Shown: positions 60,250 to 64,000 of the stretch, in pieces
Numbering within the stretch: position 1 is the first letter of the stretch
How the letters are laid out: each line of letters starts with the position of its first letter
Assembly (NCBI RefSeq): GCF_033763495.1
Contig: NZ_JANRKL010000190.1
Coordinates: 1-64,000, forward strand
Length of the DNA: 64,000 bases
DNA from: Haliscomenobacter sp033763495
GTDB lineage: Bacteria; Bacteroidota; Bacteroidia; Chitinophagales; Saprospiraceae
Reading direction: 5' to 3'
The notes under the pieces: model-generated
The model's database searches: none
Seen by the model: the letters and a program-made list of their open reading frames with translations, nothing else
Told to the model about the DNA's origin: nothing
Translations under genes and position numbers: made by a program

Positions 60250-61425
60250 TTATTTTTCATTTTTGGAGCTTTTGCCATCGAATTTTAAATACATTTCAAA
60301 GAATGGAAGCACCTCTGTATAAATTCGACCATCCAAGCCTCCTTGTTTATCAATATGACCTCCCAAATATTCTTCGGAAAAATGCTTTACTCCATTAGCT
60401 TCCAGTTTTTTACTAAATTGAATGCAGGTAATTGGAATATGCTTACTTTCTTCATTTCTGCCCCAATCAATCTTTATTGCATTCAAGCTTTTCAGTGCTG
60501 ACAAATGATTTTCAATCATATTTAAAGGAAAGTTGGTTTCCCATTTCTTTTTCACTTCCTCATTAACAACCATGCTATCGCCAATGTAGGTTATAGGCAT
60601 TTTAGCAGAAAGAAATGATTTTCCCTCATCAGGTGAATATGTTCTTGCTAAACCTGCAAACAGTTTGGTATAAAACTTCTTTAAGAAGTCCGCCATGTCC
60701 CCTTTTATTAAACTTTCGGTTATTTGCAATGAGCTAAATTCATTTCGAAACAAATCCATTCCTTTGAAGGCTGGATTGGTTATGCTAAATTCGGCACCCC
60801 AGCCTAACACGGCGGGACTAAGTGCATACACAGCTCCAAAGATTTCAGGATACAGCATCCCAATTTTTAAGGCACCATTTCCACCCATAGAATGCCCCGT
60901 CAAGCCTCTGCTATTTCTATTAGGAATGGTACGATATTTCTTGTCCATGTAGTTTACGACATCTTTCGCAATATAATCAGCCCAATTTCCAGTTAGTGAT
61001 GAATTGGTATAAAAACTTCCACCATAATTATTGTCGCTGTTAGGCAGTACCAGAATCATGGGGTGTATATTACTGCTGAGAATGGCAGCATCCATCAACT
61101 CATTAAAACTGTTCCAAACCATCATCAAACTATCATTTGATACAAAGCCGTGTAGGAAGTAGAGGACTGGATATCGATGGGTGCTTTCTTCATATCCGGG
61201 GGGTAAGTAGATGGTTACTCTTCGCATCGGGTCTTCACCACCATGATTATCTTGAAGAGATGGAGATAAGAATTTTTCAATCACCACTTTCCCCTGATTA
61301 GCTTTTTGTGCAGCGAGGTTTTGGGTGAAAATAAAGAATGAGAAAATTAGCAATAATGATCTTATAACTACTGTTGAGATAAACAACAGCGCCGATGTGT
61401 TTTGAAAAAAATTGTGGCCTTTCAT
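60250..61425 (-). CDS. Secreted esterase-D-like alpha/beta hydrolase
   Basis: A 391-aa exported enzyme with a signal peptide ending LAAQ near residue 34. The esterase (feruloyl/enterochelin-type) pattern is complete: MRRVTIYLPPGYEE, PVLYFLHGF, and GLTGHSMGGNGAL (GHSMGG around the catalytic Ser), with a late His in GGHIDKQGG. The substrate is unknown. The ATG at 61425 is preferred to the TTG-like frame start at 61455. Confidence 0.82.
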   Translation of the reverse strand: MKGHNFFQNTSALLFISTVVIRSLLLIFSFFIFTQNLAAQKANQGKVVIEKFLSPSLQDNHGGEDPMRRVTIYLPPGYEESTHRYPVLYFLHGFVSNDSLMMVWNSFNELMDAAILSSNIHPMILVLPNSDNNYGGSFYTNSSLTGNWADYIAKDVVNYMDKKYRTIPNRNSRGLTGHSMGGNGALKIGMLYPEIFGAVYALSPAVLGWGAEFSITNPAFKGMDLFRNEFSSLQITESLIKGDMADFLKKFYTKLFAGLARTYSPDEGKSFLSAKMPITYIGDSMVVNEEVKKKWETNFPLNMIENHLSALKSLNAIKIDWGRNEESKHIPITCIQFSKKLEANGVKHFSEEYLGGHIDKQGGLDGRIYTEVLPFFEMYLKFDGKSSKNEK

Positions 61426-61520
61426 GTTTTTTGTTTTTGATGAACAATAAAACAAAAATACGCCTCAGTGATAGTGCCGTAGTGGTAAGGAAACGACTTT
61501 TTAGGACCAGCAGTGGTTCC

Positions 61521-62351
61521 TTATTCGTGCAAGCCAAACATTCTTTCAGGGGCTAGATTATCTAACTCAAAAAAGGAGGTAGGAGTGAGATGGGTGAAAG
61601 CTTTAAAATCCCTTACCATGTGCTGATAATCGTAATAACCGCATTGAATAGCAATACTATACAAGTCTTTTTCTGGGTATGCATTTTTCATTTGAAAGGC
61701 TTTGTCAAACCGGGCAATTCTGGCAAACAGGGAAGCACTAACCCCCATTCGCTCCTTGAATTTTCTTTCAAATTGCCTTGAGCACAAGCAGGCTTCCTTT
61801 GCCAGCCAATCCATTGAAACCCTTTCTGGATTTTGCAGGAGTATTTTTGCGGTTGTATCAATACCATGAAACTCTTTTTTTGATCGACGGGTTAGCAGGG
61901 TTAATACAAAGGATTCGGCTAGTGAAATAATTTCAGCATATGACCCTGCATTTTTTAACTGTTCCGTTACAAATCGTATTTCTTTTGAAAAAACTGTTTC
62001 CGCATCTAAATAGGTGTCAGCCAATTCATAGGATGGAATACCGGTCAAACGATACAATACGCCAGGTTGAAAGCTTATATTTAAAAATAAAAAATCATTC
62101 CCGACATAGCGGTTAGTCACAAAAGTATGCTGGCCATTGACAACCGCAGATGGTTTTTTAGTTTTTTCATTTTCTCCGGGATATAATATGTATTCTGGTT
62201 CTCTGAGAAAAAACTCAATAGAATCTCCCGGCTTTGGAGAATATGCCTTCATTGGAATGCTTTCTTTTTCGGAGAATACAAAATGTACAATACCGAAGTT
62301 TTTAACATACTTATGCAAAGCAGGATTGGGCAAAAAACTTTTTAATAGCAT
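61521..62351 (-). CDS. AraC family transcriptional regulator
   Basis: A 276-aa regulator: an N-terminal sensing domain (DUF6597-like) and a C-terminal double HTH, residues 190-260 (MDWLAKEACLCSRQFERKFKERMGVS; ...SIAIQCGYYDYQHMVRDFKAFTHLTPT). It is probably a neighbour regulator of the esterase downstream, from which it is separated by 95 bases on the same strand. Confidence 0.88.
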   Translation of the reverse strand: MLLKSFLPNPALHKYVKNFGIVHFVFSEKESIPMKAYSPKPGDSIEFFLREPEYILYPGENEKTKKPSAVVNGQHTFVTNRYVGNDFLFLNISFQPGVLYRLTGIPSYELADTYLDAETVFSKEIRFVTEQLKNAGSYAEIISLAESFVLTLLTRRSKKEFHGIDTTAKILLQNPERVSMDWLAKEACLCSRQFERKFKERMGVSASLFARIARFDKAFQMKNAYPEKDLYSIAIQCGYYDYQHMVRDFKAFTHLTPTSFFELDNLAPERMFGLHE

Positions 62352-62425
62352 ATACCCCGTTTTTATTTATTGCATTGAGGTTAATTTTTTAGGAATATCA
62401 AAAATGATACAGAAAGATAAAATAA

Positions 62426-62866
62426 TCACCCCAACAACGCCAATTCCTCCTCCAATATCCGCTCCATTTCCTCTTCACTGCGTCCCTCTACCAACCAATG
62501 TATAATTAAACGCTCCGCAACCTCCAGAGTCTCTTCGGACAGCACCATAGGAATCACCAATTCATTCAAGGGATTATCCTCGTCAATGGGAAAAGTATCC
62601 AGCCAAGCTGAAATGAAAAAATCATCAGGCTCTTCAATGGCTTCCTGGATGATGCGGACCGCACGATTGAGGGTCTTTACCTCGGCACTAAAGATGGGAT
62701 TGCCGTCACGGTGTTTATCGCCATTTCGGGCGAAGACGTTGATATAGGGGGCATAGGCAAATTGGTGCTTTTCAGCTAAAGCATCAAAACGAGCCTTCCA
62801 AAGCGCCTCGGCGGCGTCGTAGCTTTCGGGGTGATCGAGGAAATCGGGGAAGAGTAGCTTTGCCAT
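62426..62866 (-). CDS. Unknown 146-aa protein
   Basis: I do not recognise this protein. It is helical and acidic at its end (EEEMERILEEELALLG), with a middle region (AVRIIQEAIEEPDDFFISAWLDTFPIDEDNP) that has no signature I know. It stands between the AraC gene and the beta-helix protein, and has no signal peptide or membrane helix. Confidence 0.55.
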   Translation of the reverse strand: MAKLLFPDFLDHPESYDAAEALWKARFDALAEKHQFAYAPYINVFARNGDKHRDGNPIFSAEVKTLNRAVRIIQEAIEEPDDFFISAWLDTFPIDEDNPLNELVIPMVLSEETLEVAERLIIHWLVEGRSEEEMERILEEELALLG

Positions 62867-62998
62867 CTTTTTACGATTTGATGAGAAACAAAAATAACAA
62901 CTACCCTATAGATAAAGGTAACCCCTCTTAAAACTTCAATATCGATCCTTAGGTTCCCTTTGTCTCGCGAATAAAACAACCTTTCCCAGCATTGCACC

Positions 62999-64000
62999 CT
63001 AATTGTTCAGCACCTTCACATCCTTGAATAGGAAAGCATTGTCACTTACTCTCAATGGTTTGCCACTAGTGGTAGTTACATTTATCAGCATAACTTCCCT
63101 GGTTTTGACCAGCGGAAATTGCTCCCGGTAAGAATCGTCGGTCTTTTCCGGATTAAAATTTGCGAAAATGGCTGGCCCTTGATAGTTCGCGGGGTGATTG
63201 GAGTCATCGATTTTGAGGTTTTCGATGCTGATGCGTTCCGGCATGTAACAGGTGTAGCCGAAATCATGTTGCCCGGAATTGGCCCCACCAATCAGACTGG
63301 CGCTGACCGGGCTGCCACTGGCAGGCACAAAAACGCAGTTGCGGATAACAAATTCCCCTTGCCAGGTACTGCCATAATCACTGCGCAGGTTGACGAGGTT
63401 GCGGCCATAAATGGTACAATTCTCCACTGTTAAAACCCCGCTGCCGATGGCATTGATGCCCATGTGTCCCAGGGTTGAGTTGCGGATGGTCGCATTGGCC
63501 ACTCCCATGTGCGCGTCGAAGCGGGAAAGGGTACATTGGTCGTAAAGCAAATTTTTGCTGTAGTTGGAACCAAAAATCCCCCAGTATTTGCTGTCCTTGA
63601 TGTCGTTGGTCTGGCTGCAATTCACGAAGGAGACATTGAGGGCCCGGTTGACGATAAGGTCGTAAGTGCCCATGGAGACTGGTTTTCCTGCGGCTCCGAT
63701 GGTATTGTAGGTTTTGTGCCCGGTCAGGATGCAGTTTTGAACGGTTACGTAGGCGCAGTTATTGACGTTGATGAAGCCGTTGTAGGGCGCGCCGTGTTCT
63801 CCTTCGCCGGTGACGCGGTGTTCCAACCCATCCACCACCACATTGGAACGTTTGATGGTGAGGTTGCGGTGATAATAGGTATATTTAGATTCAGCCTGGT
63901 TCGCGATGGTGCTGAAACGGCCTCCGCTGATGGTTAGTTTCTTCTCGTCAATGGGAAGTGCAGTGATTTCAGTGATCTGGTCAAAATCCCAGATGATCGG
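62999..64000 (-). CDS. Right-handed beta-helix protein, partial at window edge
   Basis: The frame is open from the stop at 62999 through the last base of the window, so the N-terminus lies outside. Visible are coils of a parallel beta-helix: VTVQNCILTG, VSFVNCS, TIRNSTLGHMG, VLTVENCTIYGRN, VIRNCVFVP. Conserved Asn ladders and short turns support a polysaccharide lyase or surface repeat protein. In-window length is 333 residues; the total cannot be known. Confidence 0.82.
   Translation of the reverse strand, partial: PIIWDFDQITEITALPIDEKKLTISGGRFSTIANQAESKYTYYHRNLTIKRSNVVVDGLEHRVTGEGEHGAPYNGFINVNNCAYVTVQNCILTGHKTYNTIGAAGKPVSMGTYDLIVNRALNVSFVNCSQTNDIKDSKYWGIFGSNYSKNLLYDQCTLSRFDAHMGVANATIRNSTLGHMGINAIGSGVLTVENCTIYGRNLVNLRSDYGSTWQGEFVIRNCVFVPASGSPVSASLIGGANSGQHDFGYTCYMPERISIENLKIDDSNHPANYQGPAIFANFNPEKTDDSYREQFPLVKTREVMLINVTTTSGKPLRVSDNAFLFKDVKVLNN

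Noticed and set aside
1..64000. Prophage, integrative element, rRNA operon or CRISPR-Cas system
   Set aside because: No integrase, phage structural gene, conjugation gene, rRNA core sequence or cas gene was found. The one tRNA (54276-54360) has no adjacent attachment-site repeat that I can see.

Overview
The window looks like chromosomal DNA of a Bacteroidota bacterium, probably a member of the Saprospiria (Saprospiraceae-like); I cannot prove the genus. The reasons are two very large secreted proteins with type IX secretion (T9SS) C-terminal sorting domains, a GEVED-domain protein, a permease-prefix-type membrane protein next to a PadR regulator, several Rpn-type PD-(D/E)XK nucleases with GxEQ repeats, weak ribosome binding sites, and promoter-like TAnnTTTG (-7) elements. 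Base composition by eye is mid-forties to about 50 percent GC, except for a few AT-rich accessory genes.

Layout. 0-9.2 kb: small housekeeping and metabolic genes (DUF2064 transferase, pcm, ElaA-like GNAT, DgkA-type kinase, Gfo/Idh/MocA dehydrogenase plus ROK kinase, amidohydrolase lipoprotein, SSAT-like GNAT, free-Met-R-sulfoxide reductase, DUF2306 protein), with a possible small RNA at 7.8-7.97 kb. 9.2-13.5 kb: gene remnants (winged-helix protein, azoreductase, TPR piece), an Rpn nuclease, and a PadR-controlled pair of paralogous membrane proteins. 13.6-20.3 kb: a hydrogenase locus with an unknown protein and a TetR regulator, then hupS, hupL, a maturation protease, a 104-aa unknown, a large TPR protein and hypA. 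20.4-37.2 kb: ileS, a Uma2 nuclease, a 1438-aa FN3/GEVED T9SS protein, metY, two pseudogenes (formylglycine-generating-enzyme-like and Rpn), a PepSY protein, purU, a VOC protein and a rhodanese. 37.3-41 kb: an unusual 1214-aa fusion of two D-Ala-D-Ala-ligase-like modules, a transmembrane segment and PASTA-type domains. 41-50 kb: a T9SS-exported metalloprotease, rbfA, recG, a second Rpn nuclease and secreted proteins. 50-64 kb: a DUF2807 protein, a NagX-like acyltransferase, Crp/Fnr, DUF983, ArsR, tRNA-Leu(GAG), mlaEF, a short MetE-like methyltransferase, an esterase, an AraC regulator, and a beta-helix protein cut by the window edge.

How parts fit together. The hydrogenase locus is the clearest functional unit. 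The structural subunits resemble cytoplasmic uptake enzymes of group 2a. An 18-bp palindrome, TTAGAAA-N4-TTTCTAA, lies on the promoter of the TetR operon and occurs twice on the promoter of hupS, so the local TetR protein very likely represses both itself and the hydrogenase. Intergenic gaps, mostly at the 3' ends of genes, repeatedly contain long hairpins (28-57 bp arms, often with a small GC-rich hairpin at the tip). These look like a genome-wide class of structured 3' ends or degenerate mobile repeats. No CRISPR array, insertion sequence, prophage or rRNA was seen.
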